57,978 nt of DNA from Rhodobacter sp. (lineage in GTDB: Bacteria > Pseudomonadota > Alphaproteobacteria > Rhodobacterales > Rhodobacteraceae). Each line of letters starts with the position of its first letter. The stretch's first letter is position 1. The notes beneath the pieces were generated by a model, which was not told the DNA's origin, ran no database searches, and saw only the letters and a list, made by a program, of their open reading frames with translations. Location of the stretch: contig JAIYAE010000022.1 in assembly GCA_027489175.1 (NCBI GenBank), forward strand, positions 1 to 57,978. Direction: 5' to 3'. Of this stretch, positions 25,606-34,828 are shown piece after piece. The position numbers were made by a program, and so were the translations under genes.

Positions 25606-26204
25606 TGCCCTCGCTTCGGCTGGAAGTCTTTGACAGCAGCATCGCCTCGGACGGCACGCCCCAGCCGCTGGTTGAGGCGAGCGCGATGGAAGAGGCCAAG
25701 ATCGCCTCGTTCGAGCAGGGCTATTCCGCCGGCTGGGAAGATGCCGCCGCCGCCCAACAAGGCGACCAAAGCCGCATCCGCGCCGATCTGGCACGGAACC
25801 TCCAAAGCCTGGCCTTCACCTTTCAGGACGCCCGCGGCCACGTGCTGCAAGCGATGAAGCCGCTGATCCTTGAAATGACCAACCGCCTCTTGCCCGAAGT
25901 CGCGCGCGAAGCCCTTGCGCCGACGGTGCTCGAGGCGCTGATGCCGATTGCCGACAGCCTGGCCGACACGCCGCTGGTCCTGGTCCTCAACCCCGCGGCC
26001 CGGGATAGCGTCGAAGAATTGATCACCCAGGCGACCGGCCTGCCGATGGTGATCGAAGAGGAACCCTCGCTGGGTGAGGGTCAGGTCTACATCCGCTTTG
26101 GCACCTCGGAAACCAAGGTCGATCTGACCCAGGTCACCGCCGACATCAGCGCCGCCGTAAGGGCGTATTTCAACCTGAACACCAAGGAGACGAGCCATGG
26201 ATGA
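25605..26204 (+). CDS. fliH: Flagellar assembly protein FliH
   Basis: FliH regulates the export ATPase FliI and ties it to the C ring. The 199-residue protein has the family outline: a glutamate-rich helical N-terminal half (ASAMEEAKIASFEQGYSAGWEDAAAAQQGDQ, a FliH-type GYxxGxxDA-like repeat), then a C-terminal half (LILEMTNRLLPEVAREALAPTVLEAL) ending VQVYIRFG-type residues. It starts one base inside the fliF stop (overlap of 1) and overlaps fliN by 8. Confidence 0.85.
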   Translation: MPSLRLEVFDSSIASDGTPQPLVEASAMEEAKIASFEQGYSAGWEDAAAAQQGDQSRIRADLARNLQSLAFTFQDARGHVLQAMKPLILEMTNRLLPEVAREALAPTVLEALMPIADSLADTPLVLVLNPAARDSVEELITQATGLPMVIEEEPSLGEGQVYIRFGTSETKVDLTQVTADISAAVRAYFNLNTKETSHG

Positions 26205-26466
26205 CTTGGCCGACAGCAACCCCTTTTCCCAGGTCCCGATCGAGGTGACCATTTCCGTCGGCCGCGCCCGCCCGCTGGTGCGGGACCTTCTGCGCCTGTC
26301 CAAGGACGCGGTCCTGCAGCTGGACCGCCGCGTCGATGACCCGGTGGAGCTTTACGTTGGCGACCGGCTGATCGCTCGGGGCGAGCTGACGGAACTTGAG
26401 GGCGAGAATGCGGGCCAGCTGGCCGTCCGCCTGACCGAGGTTGCCAACCTGCGCGGTGGGCTGTGA
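26197..26466 (+). CDS. fliN: C-ring switch protein FliN
   Basis: An 89-residue SpoA-domain switch component. QVPIEVTISVGRARPLVRDLLRLSKDAVLQLDRRVDDPVELYVGDRLIARGEL is the classic FliN/SpoA fold sequence. It forms the lower C ring with FliM and FliG, neither of which is in the window. The end overlaps fliP by four bases. Confidence 0.95.
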   Translation: MDDLADSNPFSQVPIEVTISVGRARPLVRDLLRLSKDAVLQLDRRVDDPVELYVGDRLIARGELTELEGENAGQLAVRLTEVANLRGGL

Positions 26467-27191
26467 GCCGCAGCCTTTCCCTTGCGCTGGTTCTGGTCGT
26501 CGTGGCGGGCCCGGCGCTGGCGCAGGAGCTGTCGCTGAACCTTGGCGAAGCGGTCAACGGCAATTCGCTGTCGCTGCGGTCGGTGCAGCTTCTCCTTCTC
26601 ATCACCCTTCTCAGCATCGTGCCGGGGCTGGCGGTGATGGTCACCTGCTTTCCCTTCATCGTCACGGTGCTGTCGATCCTGCGGCAGGCCATCGGCTTGC
26701 AGCAAGCGCCGCCGAACATGGTCATCATCACCCTTGCGCTGTTCCTGACCTGGTATGTGATGGACCCCGTATTCACCCAGGCCTGGGTGACCGGGATCGA
26801 GCCGATGACCACCGGCCAGATGGAAGTGGCCCCCGCGCTGCAGGCCGCGATCCTGCCGTTCCGCGAATTCATGGCGCTGCGGGTGGACCCCGAGACCTTT
26901 CTGACCCTGCAGGACCTGCGCGCCACGGCGCCCGTCCCACCCGGTGAGGCGCCGCTGTCGCTGCTGGTGCCGTCGTTCCTGCTGTCAGAGATTCAGCGGG
27001 CGTTCGAGATCGGGTTCATGGTCTTCCTGCCCTTCCTCATCATCGACCTTGTCGTCGCGGCGATCCTGATGTCAATGGGGATGATGATGGTGCCGCCGGC
27101 AGTCGTCTCTTTGCCGTTTAAGCTGGCGTTCTTTGTGGTGGCCGATGGCTGGGCGCTGATCTCGGGGGCGCTGGTCAGGAGTTACTTCTGA
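26463..27191 (+). CDS. fliP: Flagellar export gate protein FliP
   Basis: A 242-residue export-gate protein with a cleaved signal peptide (SLSLALVLVVVAGPALAQEL) followed by four membrane helices. Hallmarks are LLLITLLSIVPGLAVMVTCFPFIVTVLSILRQAIGLQQAPPNMVIITLALFLTWYVM and the C-terminal VPSFLLSEIQRAFEIGFMVFLPFLIIDLVVAAILMSMGMMMVPPAVVSLPFKL. Starts in the fliN stop region with GTG (gtgagc). It ends this flagellar operon; no fliO is present, as in many alphaproteobacteria. Confidence 0.96.
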   Translation: MSRSLSLALVLVVVAGPALAQELSLNLGEAVNGNSLSLRSVQLLLLITLLSIVPGLAVMVTCFPFIVTVLSILRQAIGLQQAPPNMVIITLALFLTWYVMDPVFTQAWVTGIEPMTTGQMEVAPALQAAILPFREFMALRVDPETFLTLQDLRATAPVPPGEAPLSLLVPSFLLSEIQRAFEIGFMVFLPFLIIDLVVAAILMSMGMMMVPPAVVSLPFKLAFFVVADGWALISGALVRSYF

Positions 27192-27556
27192 AGAGGGCGG
27201 GAAGGGTGTCCCGGGCAGGGACAGGGACCCCAGGCACATCTAATCAATGGGTTACCCCGCCGATTTCAGGATGTGTTAAGAATTGACCGCGTTCCTCCAG
27301 GCCCCGCGCGATGTGCTGTGCAGGCCACTTGCGGGCCAGGCAGACCGGGCGATGCGGTATCAGGCTTGAGGCGGCGTGACGGCGCGACAGACCGGGCGGG
27401 GCGGATGGGGCGGGGCGGATGGGGCGGCCAGTCAAACCCGTCAACCGTCCAGGTGCGGAGACGTCGCCAAATGAGACAGCCCCTGACCCTATTGGCGAGC
27501 ATTCCCTTGCAAAAGCTTCGACCGGCGCGGCGCGGCAGGCTGACCTGCGCGCGGGA
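27192..27556. other. 365-bp non-coding gap between fliP and ispE
   Basis: Convergent gap at the right edge of the flagellar region. It holds a weak 6-bp hairpin (TGTCCC and GGGACA, 27207-27223) without a U-tract and a G-rich direct repeat at about 27394-27428. Only overlapping frames without ribosome sites or recognisable products were seen. Confidence 0.5.
27394..27428. repeat. Short G-rich direct repeat
   Basis: The unit GGGGCGGATGGGGCG occurs twice in tandem with a GGGGCGGAT-like lead, giving a G-run-rich stretch on the plus strand. It could form G-quadruplex-like structure or be simple slippage. It is non-coding. Confidence 0.6.
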
Positions 27557-28540
27557 TCAGGACAGCAGGGCCGCGTCAGCGATCCACCAGTCGGGGTGGG
27601 CGGTGCGAAGGGTTCTGGCGGCGGACTGGGCCGCTGTCTGCGTGGCAAACAGCCCGAAGTGGGTGCCGCCTGACCCCGACATCCGCGCCAGAAGGCAGCC
27701 GGGGGTGGCCGAAAGGGCCGATTGCACCCGGGCCAGCACCGGGGCCACGGTCCAGGCGGGGGGCACAAGATCATTGCGGGTGGCGGCGGCCAGCCAACCT
27801 GCGAAATTCGTAGCCGAGGCCAGTACCGCCACGGGCAACTCTGGCACGGCAGGATTTTCACGCGACTGGAGGGCGGCGAAGACCGGGGGCGTCGGGACCG
27901 GCACGCGCGGATTGACGAGCACGCACCAAAGGGGCGGCAAAGGTGGCAGGGGGGACAGAACCTCGCCCACGCCTTGCATCCGGGCGGGGTGACCGGCCAG
28001 GCAAACCGGCACATCGGCGCCCAGCGCCAGCACCTGTTCCGCCGGTGGCAAGGGCAGCCCGGTCCAGCGCGCGATGGCCCGCAGCGTGGCCGCCGCATCG
28101 GCCGAACCGCCCCCGATGCCAGAGGCCACCGGCAGCGCCTTCCAGAGCAGCAGGCTGCCCTTGGCCAGACCCATCGCCTGCGCCGCCCGCAGCACCAGAT
28201 TGTCGGCATCCGGCACCAGCGCCTGCGCTTCGGGGCCGCTGATCGCAAGGCGAAGGCCCGACCCGGTGACCGCGCCCGGGCCGATGGCCGGCACGCCGCC
28301 CCGGTCCGCGCCCTGATCCGGCCCTGCCTTGCGGGAGGCGGCGGTCATCAGGGCGGGCGGGTCCTGTTCGGCCCCTTCGGCGGTGTCTCCACCATGACCG
28401 GCGACGGTTACCCGATCCCCGACCCCGGCGAAAACGACCAGACTGTCCAGAAGATGGTAGCCGTCCGCCCGCCGCCCGGTGACATGCAGACAAAGGTTGA
28501 TCTTGGCCGGCGCGTCTTCCGAGACCGCGTCAGCCGCCAT
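27557..28540 (-). CDS. ispE: 4-diphosphocytidyl-2-C-methyl-D-erythritol kinase IspE
   Basis: IspE phosphorylates CDP-ME in the MEP pathway of isoprenoid synthesis. The 327-residue product begins [36 protein letters not shown], the standard IspE N-terminus with substrate-binding KINL and HLLDS. The GHMP ATP-binding loop [18 protein letters not shown] follows at about 165-185. It is about 35 residues longer than typical because of an insertion near residues 60-100 ([29 protein letters not shown]). The start at 28540 overlaps the upstream TPR gene by 11 bases; the open frame extending to 28735 is not used. Confidence 0.93.
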   Translation of the reverse strand: MAADAVSEDAPAKINLCLHVTGRRADGYHLLDSLVVFAGVGDRVTVAGHGGDTAEGAEQDPPALMTAASRKAGPDQGADRGGVPAIGPGAVTGSGLRLAISGPEAQALVPDADNLVLRAAQAMGLAKGSLLLWKALPVASGIGGGSADAAATLRAIARWTGLPLPPAEQVLALGADVPVCLAGHPARMQGVGEVLSPLPPLPPLWCVLVNPRVPVPTPPVFAALQSRENPAVPELPVAVLASATNFAGWLAAATRNDLVPPAWTVAPVLARVQSALSATPGCLLARMSGSGGTHFGLFATQTAAQSAARTLRTAHPDWWIADAALLS

Positions 28541-30260
28541 TGTCAGTGGCCGCTTCAACCGGGGCGGAGGGCGCGGCAGCGGCCCCCGCCTCATCGGCCA
28601 TGACCGCATCAAGGCCGACCTCAAGCTTGCGGCGGATGCGTTCGGCATCTTTCTCGGTTGGATCGAAAGACAGGGCGCGGCGCCACTGGAAGCGCGCCTC
28701 AAGCTTGCGTCCGACCATCCAGTAGACGTCGCCAAGGTGGTCGGTCACGATCGGATCGACCGGTTCCAGAAGCGAGGCGCGCTCCATCGGTTCCAGCGCA
28801 TCGTCATAGCGGCCTAGGCGGAAATAGGCCCAGGCGAGGCTGTCGATGATGTAGCCCTTGTCAGGATCAGCGGCGACGGCCTTTTCGATCAGGCCCAGCG
28901 CCTCATCCAGCTTTTCTCCGCGGTCCACCAGCCCATAGCCAAGGTAGTTCAGAACCTGCGGCTGGTTGCCGTTCAGGTCCAGTGAGCGGCGGAAGTCAGC
29001 CTCGGCCGCGGCCCAGTCTTTCGACTGTTCGTGGCAGATGCCGCGGTAGAAGAAGAGAACCCAGTCATCTTCGGTCACTTCGGGCAGAAGGTCGATGGCG
29101 GCGGTATAGGCAACCTCGGCCTCGTCAAAGCGTTCTTCCATGCGCAGAAGGTCACCAAGCGCGAATTGCACGCCCAGAAGGTCACCATGACTGCGGGCCA
29201 GGGCCTGCAGGGCCTCAAGCGCCGCGTCAGATTTGCCTTGGGCCCGCAAGGCACCGGCACGGCCAATCTCGGCCGAGACGAAGGCGGGGTCTTCGGGGGC
29301 GAAGAGGGCATAGGTTTCTTCGGCCAGTTGGTGCTGGCCAAGCCCGTCCAGCACATCGGCGGTCAGAAGGAGGGCATCGGCGTGATCGGGGCGCAGGTAG
29401 CCCGCCACGCGGAGGTGAAGAAGGGTATAGACGGCGTCCGCCTCACCATTGAGGGCGGTCGAGACGGTGAAGAACACCTCGGCAATGCCGTCGCGGGCGG
29501 TGCGGACGGTGTCGAAGGGCACCGGCTCACCCGCTTCAAGCCGGCGGCGGAGGGCGTCGATGATCGGGTCGGGACCGGGACCGAAGGACCGGTCGAGGAG
29601 GGCAAGCGCATCGGCGTTGCGCTCCAGACCGCTGAGGATCTGGGCATGGGCCAGCACGCCGCGCCGCATGACGAAGACCGGGCCTGCCGCACGACCGGAC
29701 AGGATTTCATCGGCACCCTCCAGATCGCCGACCGAGGCGAGGGCGAGGGCCTTGTGATAGAGGCCGAACGCCTCCAGCCCCTTGGTGGCGGCGATGGCGT
29801 CAAAGGCGGTGATCGCGTCGGACATCTTGCCGGTGCCGACATGGGCCCAGGCGACGACAAGGGCGTTGACCAGTTCGCCAAGGTCACGGTCCCCTTCGGC
29901 GGCGGCAAGAATGGCGGCGTAATCCTCACGCATCGCCTCATCCGCGAGCAGAGCGAGTTCGGCAAGCTGGCTGGGCGGGCCTTCCAGCGCCTTCAACTGG
30001 CGGGCGGCTTCGGTGGCGATGGCGAAATCGCCGTTGCCAAGTTCGGACAGAAGCGCGCCCTCCAAGAGGCGCAGGTTGCCGGAATCGGCGAGGATCGCCT
30101 TGCCATACCAGCCGGCGGCGGCGCGGAAATCGTTCTGCGATTCGGCGACACGGGCAGCAAGGTAGGCACCTGCGTCCCCGTCCCCTTCCGCCCGAAGCGG
30201 GGTGGCCAGCACGGCGGCCAGAACCAGGGCGGTCAGCGTGCGGGAAACGGCGTGGGGCAT
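28530..30260 (-). CDS. Secreted tetratricopeptide-repeat protein
   Basis: A 576-residue protein with a signal peptide ([21 protein letters not shown]) and TPR-type helical repeats to near the C-terminus. Clear repeats are [134 protein letters not shown]. It likely acts as a periplasmic scaffold. Pairing with ispE is common in Rhodobacterales genomes, as far as is known, but no functional link is shown. The ATG at 30260 has a GGAGAG ribosome site. Confidence 0.85.
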   Translation of the reverse strand: MPHAVSRTLTALVLAAVLATPLRAEGDGDAGAYLAARVAESQNDFRAAAGWYGKAILADSGNLRLLEGALLSELGNGDFAIATEAARQLKALEGPPSQLAELALLADEAMREDYAAILAAAEGDRDLGELVNALVVAWAHVGTGKMSDAITAFDAIAATKGLEAFGLYHKALALASVGDLEGADEILSGRAAGPVFVMRRGVLAHAQILSGLERNADALALLDRSFGPGPDPIIDALRRRLEAGEPVPFDTVRTARDGIAEVFFTVSTALNGEADAVYTLLHLRVAGYLRPDHADALLLTADVLDGLGQHQLAEETYALFAPEDPAFVSAEIGRAGALRAQGKSDAALEALQALARSHGDLLGVQFALGDLLRMEERFDEAEVAYTAAIDLLPEVTEDDWVLFFYRGICHEQSKDWAAAEADFRRSLDLNGNQPQVLNYLGYGLVDRGEKLDEALGLIEKAVAADPDKGYIIDSLAWAYFRLGRYDDALEPMERASLLEPVDPIVTDHLGDVYWMVGRKLEARFQWRRALSFDPTEKDAERIRRKLEVGLDAVMADEAGAAAAPSAPVEAATDNGG

Positions 30261-30386
30261 AGGGCTCTCCTTGGGCGATGCATCAAGGCTAGCGAGCAAG
30301 GGCGGGCATGGCAATGCGGCCAAGCCGGACCATGTGGCCCGGCCCGGTTTTCGGCACGCGTTTCGGCAACACTCTTGCGTGAGGCG

Positions 30387-32033
30387 TCACATGTTGGGGT
30401 AGTTCGGACCGCCGCCGCCCATTGGCGTGGTCCAGACGATGTTCTGCGACGGGTCCTTGATATCGCAGGTCTTGCAGTGGACGCAGTTCTGGAAGTTGAT
30501 CTGGAAGCGCGCGTCGTCGCCTTCGCCGATCACCTCATACACCCCCGCCGGGCAATAGCGCTGCGCGGGTTCGGCGTATTTCGGCAGGTTGATCGCGATG
30601 GGGACGGAGGGGTCTTTCAGCACCAGATGGGCGGGCTGGTTTTCGTCATGGTTGGTGAAGCTGAAGGCAACGTTGGTCAGCCGGTCGAAGGACAGCTTGC
30701 CGTCGGGTTTGGGGTAGTCGATCGGCTTGTGGTTCTTGGCAAGGCCCGTGGCGGCGGCGTCGGACTTGCCGTGTTTCAGGGTGCCAAAGGCGGTCAGGCC
30801 GACGGTGTTCAGCCACATGTCCACGCCACCGCCCATCAGGCTGGCGACGAGGCCATAGCGGGACCAGAGCGGTTTGACGTTGCGGACCTTCTTCAGGTCT
30901 TTCGCAATCGGACCAGTGCGGACGAGGGCCTCATATCCGTCAAGCTCATCCCCCTGACGGCCGGCCTTGATGGCGACATAGGCCGCCTCGGCCGCGGCGA
31001 TGCCGGACAGCATGGCGTTGTGGTTGCCCTTGATGCGGGGCACGTTCACAAGGCCGGCCGAGCAGCCCAAGAGCGCCACACCCGGCGCGACCATCTTCGG
31101 GATCGACTGCCAGCCGCCTTCAGAAATCGCGCGGGCGCCGTAGGCGATGCGTTTGCCGCCCTTGAGGAGTTCCGCTACCATCGGGTGATGCTTGAAGCGC
31201 TGGAATTCCATGTAGGGGTAAAGGTGCGGGTTTTCGTAGTTCAGGTGGACCACGAAGCCCACATAAACCTGATTGTTCTCAAGGTGGTAGATGAAGCTGC
31301 CGCCGCCTGCGTTCTTGCCTAGGGGCCAGCCCATCGTATGGGTCACGCGGCCAAGGTGGTGCTTTTCGGGGTCAATCTCCCAGATTTCCTTCATGCCCAG
31401 CCCGTATTTCTGCGGGCATTTGCCTTTGGACAGCTGGTACTTCTCAATCACCTGTTTCGACAGGCTGCCGCGCACGCCTTCGGACAGGAAGACATACTTG
31501 CCGCGCAGCTCCATCCCGGGTTCATAGGACGGGCCCGGTTCGCGGGTTTCGGGGTCGCGGCCAAATTCACCGGCGACGACGCCGACGACCGCGTCGCCCT
31601 CATAAACGAGTTCCGAACAGGACATGCCCGGGAAAATCTCGACCCCCAGCCCCTCGGCCACGCCGGCCATCCAGCGGCAGACGTTTGCCATGCTGACGAT
31701 GTAGTTGCCGTGGTTGTTCATCAGGGGCGGCATCGGCCAGTTCGGGATGCGGATCTGACCGGCCGGCCCCAGAAGGTAGAAGTTGTCTTCCGTCACCGGC
31801 GTCTTGATCGGCGCGTCCATCGACCGCCAGTCGGGCAGCAGCGCATCCAGACCAACCGGGTCCAAGACCGCGCCGGACAGGATATGCGCCCCAACCTCGG
31901 ACCCTTTTTCCAGCACGACGACCGACAGGTCAGCATCCAGCTGTTTCAGCTTGATCGCGGCAGACAGGCCCGCAGGCCCGGCCCCGACGATCACCACGTC
32001 ATAGTCCATCTTCTCGCGCTGGATCGCTGTCAT
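30387..32033 (-). CDS. Electron transfer flavoprotein-ubiquinone oxidoreductase
   Basis: ETF-QO passes electrons from electron transfer flavoprotein to ubiquinone at the inner membrane, mainly from fatty-acid and amino-acid oxidation. The 548-residue product starts with a FAD Rossmann motif (DYDVVIVGAGPAGLSAAIKL) and ends with a ferredoxin-like 4Fe-4S site. The ligand cysteines are in CPAGVYEV and FQNCVHCKTCDIKDP. The full length matches the family. The start at 32033 has a GGAAGGA ribosome site; the open frame to 32108 is not used. Upstream is a paired GGTCAACC repeat. Confidence 0.96.
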   Translation of the reverse strand: MTAIQREKMDYDVVIVGAGPAGLSAAIKLKQLDADLSVVVLEKGSEVGAHILSGAVLDPVGLDALLPDWRSMDAPIKTPVTEDNFYLLGPAGQIRIPNWPMPPLMNNHGNYIVSMANVCRWMAGVAEGLGVEIFPGMSCSELVYEGDAVVGVVAGEFGRDPETREPGPSYEPGMELRGKYVFLSEGVRGSLSKQVIEKYQLSKGKCPQKYGLGMKEIWEIDPEKHHLGRVTHTMGWPLGKNAGGGSFIYHLENNQVYVGFVVHLNYENPHLYPYMEFQRFKHHPMVAELLKGGKRIAYGARAISEGGWQSIPKMVAPGVALLGCSAGLVNVPRIKGNHNAMLSGIAAAEAAYVAIKAGRQGDELDGYEALVRTGPIAKDLKKVRNVKPLWSRYGLVASLMGGGVDMWLNTVGLTAFGTLKHGKSDAAATGLAKNHKPIDYPKPDGKLSFDRLTNVAFSFTNHDENQPAHLVLKDPSVPIAINLPKYAEPAQRYCPAGVYEVIGEGDDARFQINFQNCVHCKTCDIKDPSQNIVWTTPMGGGGPNYPNM

Positions 32034-32112
32034 TGCTTGTCCTTCCCGGGCGGTCTTTGCCGTGAAACGCTGGCGTTTTCGCGGCCATCCTGTTGCCGCA
32101 AGCTGCACCTGC

Positions 32113-32131
32113 GGTCAACCACTGGTCAACC
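32113..32131. promoter_or_regulatory. GGTCAACC direct repeat upstream of ETF-QO
   Basis: Two exact GGTCAACC copies with an 11-bp period (32113-32120 and 32124-32131) lie about 80 bases upstream of the ETF-QO start, between divergent ETF-QO and greA. One helical turn between copies is typical of a protein-binding site. The cognate regulator is unknown. Confidence 0.4.
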
Positions 32132-32267
32132 GTGACGCAACATCACACTACCCCGCCTGTCCGGAGCGAAACTTTCTGTCCCGCCTGCGACGATGCGCCG
32201 CCGGTCCCCGGCATCCCCCCTTGCAATTGGCCGGGCCATCGGATCAGGTAAGAGGCAAGACAAGTCC

Positions 32268-32300
32268 GAAGTCATGGGCCGAAAACCGGCCCGTGACTTC
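32268..32300 (+). terminator. Intrinsic-terminator-like hairpin in the greA leader
   Basis: Arms GAAGTCATGGGCCG (32268-32281) and CGGCCCGTGACTTC (32287-32300) pair over 14 bp with one G-U wobble, around an AAAAC loop. They are followed at once by TTCTTTT. It lies 21 bases before the greA ATG, with no plus-strand gene upstream for it to end, so it looks like an attenuator within the greA leader. Confidence 0.75.
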
Positions 32301-32321
32301 TTCTTTTCGTGTGGAAGGCTT

Positions 32322-32792
32322 ATGGAAAAGATCCCGATGACCCGGCGCGGCTATGTCGCCCTGGATGAAGAGCTGAAGCAGCTGAAGACGGTCGACCGTC
32401 CGGCCATCATCCGTGATATCGCCGAAGCGCGCGAACATGGTGACCTGTCGGAAAACGCCGAGTATCACGCCGCGCGCGAAAAGCAGGGCTTTATCGAAGG
32501 CCGCATCAAGGAGCTTGAGGGCACCTTGTCGCTGGCGGACGTGATCGACCCGACCAAGCTGTCAGGCTCGATCAAGTTCGGGGCCACGGTGGTGCTGGCC
32601 GATGTCGATAACGGCGATGAGAAGACCTATCAGATCGTCGGTGAGACCGAGGCCGATATCGAAAACGGTCTGCTTAACATCCGCTCGCCGTTGGCGCGGG
32701 CCTTGATCGGCAAGGAAGAGGGTGATTCCCTGGACGTGAAGACGCCCGGCGGCACCCGGACCTATGAGATCCTGAAGGTCAGCTATGTCTGA
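32322..32792 (+). CDS. greA: Transcript cleavage factor GreA
   Basis: GreA rescues backtracked RNA polymerase by stimulating transcript cleavage. The 156-residue product has the coiled-coil N-terminus with the acidic tip ([25 protein letters not shown]; the DLSENAEY acidic residues contact the active site) and a FKBP-like C-terminus ([49 protein letters not shown]). The chosen ATG has GGAAGG upstream; a longer frame to 32193 would read through the leader hairpin and is not used. A 354-residue membrane protein follows 15 bases downstream. Confidence 0.97.
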   Translation: MEKIPMTRRGYVALDEELKQLKTVDRPAIIRDIAEAREHGDLSENAEYHAAREKQGFIEGRIKELEGTLSLADVIDPTKLSGSIKFGATVVLADVDNGDEKTYQIVGETEADIENGLLNIRSPLARALIGKEEGDSLDVKTPGGTRTYEILKVSYV

Positions 32793-32807
32793 TCAGGGGC
32801 GCCCCTG

Positions 32808-33872
32808 ATGAAACCGACCAGAGACCTGCAGAAGCCGGAGCTTGGCGCAAGAAAGCCGCCGACTGCCCCGCTGGATGCGGGTCCTGTGCTTGGGGACCCG
32901 CCAGCTTCGGGCCGCGGGCTTGAGATGGCGGGGGCGGCGCTTAGCCTGATCTGGGTGCTCTTGATCCTTGGCTATGTGCTGATCACCCCGCCCGGCAGCG
33001 ATGCCCAGACCTTCGGGCTGGTGATGACGCTGCTGATGGTGTTCCTGCCGGTCGCGCTGATCTGGGTGGTGGTGACGACGCTGCGGTCGGTGCGCGAATT
33101 GCGGGCCGAAGCCGCGCGCCTGCAAGCCACGGTCGAGGCGATGCGCTCAAGCTATGTGCAGGCGCAGGCGCAGGCCCCGCAAGGCGGTGGGATAAAACCA
33201 TCGGTCGAGCGCAAGATCGACGAGATTGCCGCCGCCACCAAGCAGGCCGAAACGGTGCTGGCCACCTTCACCTCACGCCGGGATGCGGGTCTGACGGTGC
33301 CCTCGGCTGACCGGAAGGCCGCGCTGGTGAAGCCGGTGGTGGATGCGGGGGCAGAGCAACCGGCGCTGGCGCTTGGCACCCCGGCGGAAGACCTGCGGTC
33401 ACCCCTGACGGTGGCCGATTTCGTGCGCGCGCTGCAGTTTCCCGAAACGCCCGACGACCGCGAAGGCTTTCGCGCCCTGCGGCTGGCGCTGGAGGACCGG
33501 ACGGTGGCTAAGCTGATCCGCGCGGCGCAGGACGTGCTGACGCTGCTCAGCCAGGATGGCATCTACATGGATGACCTGAAGCCCGACCTCTGCCAGCCCG
33601 AGCTTTGGCGGCGGTTTGCGACCGGGGAACGCGGCCGGTCCATCGCGGCGCTGGGGGGCATCCGTGACCGGACGGCGCTGGCGCTGACGGCGGCGCGGAT
33701 GAAAGCCGACCCGGTTTTCCGCGATGCCGCGCACCACTTCCTGCGCACCTTCGACAAGACCTTCGCCGCGTTTGAACCCAACGCCAGCGACCTTGAGCTT
33801 TCCGAGTTGTCGGATACCCGCACCTCACGCGCCTTCATGCTGTTTGGCCGTGTGACGGGCACTTTCGACTGA
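32808..33872 (+). CDS. Two-helix membrane protein of unknown function
   Basis: A 354-residue protein of no recognised family. Two hydrophobic helices lie at about residues 38-60 (AALSLIWVLLILGYVLI) and 66-90 (TFGLVMTLLMVFLPVALIWVVVTT), then a coiled-coil stretch (VRELRAEAARLQATVEAMRSSYVQAQAQ, about 93-125) and a soluble C-terminal domain without catalytic motif. It sits 15 bases after greA, so the two may be cotranscribed. The topology implies a membrane-anchored scaffold. No function is claimed. Confidence 0.8.
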   Translation: MKPTRDLQKPELGARKPPTAPLDAGPVLGDPPASGRGLEMAGAALSLIWVLLILGYVLITPPGSDAQTFGLVMTLLMVFLPVALIWVVVTTLRSVRELRAEAARLQATVEAMRSSYVQAQAQAPQGGGIKPSVERKIDEIAAATKQAETVLATFTSRRDAGLTVPSADRKAALVKPVVDAGAEQPALALGTPAEDLRSPLTVADFVRALQFPETPDDREGFRALRLALEDRTVAKLIRAAQDVLTLLSQDGIYMDDLKPDLCQPELWRRFATGERGRSIAALGGIRDRTALALTAARMKADPVFRDAAHHFLRTFDKTFAAFEPNASDLELSELSDTRTSRAFMLFGRVTGTFD

Positions 33873-33961
33873 AACAACACTCTCTCCCGGCGGGGCAACG
33901 GGGAAGAAACATGTCGTATCTGGCGGGAGTGTCAGAAATCCGTTCCTAACTTGCGCCAGAT

Positions 33962-33991
33962 TGCGGGGAATGGGTGAAACATTGTCCCGCA
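33962..33991 (+). promoter_or_regulatory. Imperfect hairpin upstream of peroxiredoxin
   Basis: TGCGGGGAATG and CATTGTCCCGCA form a 6-bp stem, a small internal loop and a 4-bp stem around GGTGAAA, 48 bases upstream of the peroxiredoxin ATG. It has no U-tract and does not match OxyR half-site spacing. It may be a leader structure or coincidence. Confidence 0.3.
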
Positions 33992-34038
33992 TCCCATATG
34001 TTCAGCACAGACCACCCCCTTCAGACAAAGGTGACCCC

Positions 34039-34695
34039 ATGGCCGTCCGCATCAATGACATTGCCCCCGATTTCACCGCCGAAAGCACTGCCGGCACGAT
34101 CCATTTTCATGACTGGCTGGGCGGCAGCTACGCGATCATCTTCAGCCACCCGCGCGATTTCACGCCGGTCTGCACCACGGAATTCGGCGCGGTGGCGCAG
34201 CTGGCCCCGGAATGGGCCAAGCGCAACACCAAGGTGATCGGCGTGTCAGTGGACAGCGTTCAGGACCACGAGAAATGGAAGCGCGATATCGAGGCGTTCG
34301 GCGGCGCGCCGGCCGATTTCCCGATCATCGATGACAGCAGCCTGACCGTGGCCAAGGCCTATGACATGCTGGAGGCCGACTATTACCTGCCGACGGAGGG
34401 CCGCACCCCGGCCCATTCGTCCACGGTGCGGACGGTCTACATCATCGGGCCGGACAAGAAAGTGCGCCTGACGATGACCTACCCGATGAGCGTGGGCCGC
34501 AACTTCGCCGAGATCCTGCGCGCGCTGGACGCGGTGCAAAAAACCGATGGCGTGCCGCTGGCGACACCCGCCAACTGGGTGCCGGGGCAGGATGTGATCG
34601 TGGCACTGGCATTGAACAACGAACAGGCGACTGAGCGGTTCGGCCCTCTCGACATCAAGCTGCCCTACCTGCGTTTCGCCAAATCCCCGGCCTGA
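34039..34695 (+). CDS. 1-Cys peroxiredoxin (Prx6 type)
   Basis: A thiol peroxidase that reduces H2O2 and alkyl hydroperoxides. The 218-residue protein has one cysteine only, at residue 45 in HPRDFTPVCTTEFGAVAQL, the Prx catalytic motif, plus the C-terminal extension (DVIVALALNNEQATERF) seen in 1-Cys family members. It therefore needs an outside reductant. An open frame from 33961 exists, but the ATG at 34039 matches the family N-terminus. A hairpin terminator follows. Confidence 0.95.
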   Translation: MAVRINDIAPDFTAESTAGTIHFHDWLGGSYAIIFSHPRDFTPVCTTEFGAVAQLAPEWAKRNTKVIGVSVDSVQDHEKWKRDIEAFGGAPADFPIIDDSSLTVAKAYDMLEADYYLPTEGRTPAHSSTVRTVYIIGPDKKVRLTMTYPMSVGRNFAEILRALDAVQKTDGVPLATPANWVPGQDVIVALALNNEQATERFGPLDIKLPYLRFAKSPA

Positions 34696-34707
34696 GGGCC
34701 GTGATCG

Positions 34708-34736
34708 GCGGGCCTCCGGATCAGTCCGGGGCCCGC
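34708..34736 (+). terminator. Hairpin terminator after peroxiredoxin
   Basis: GCGGGCCTCCGGA pairs with TCCGGGGCCCGC around a TCAG loop, with one bulged base. It starts 13 bases after the stop and runs into TTCCTC. The stem is very GC-rich and the U-tract is short. Confidence 0.65.
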
Positions 34737-34828
34737 TTCCTCGGGGCCGGGGGTTGGGCTTGACGGGATGGGGCTGGTCCGTCACAGACTTTGGGCAGCG
34801 TGACGTGATTGCGCGATGAAGGCCCCAG

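Noticed and set aside
24523..25794. 423-codon minus-strand frame inside fliF
   Set aside because: It is a shadow of fliF in GC-rich DNA, with arginine/glycine-rich composition and no domain.
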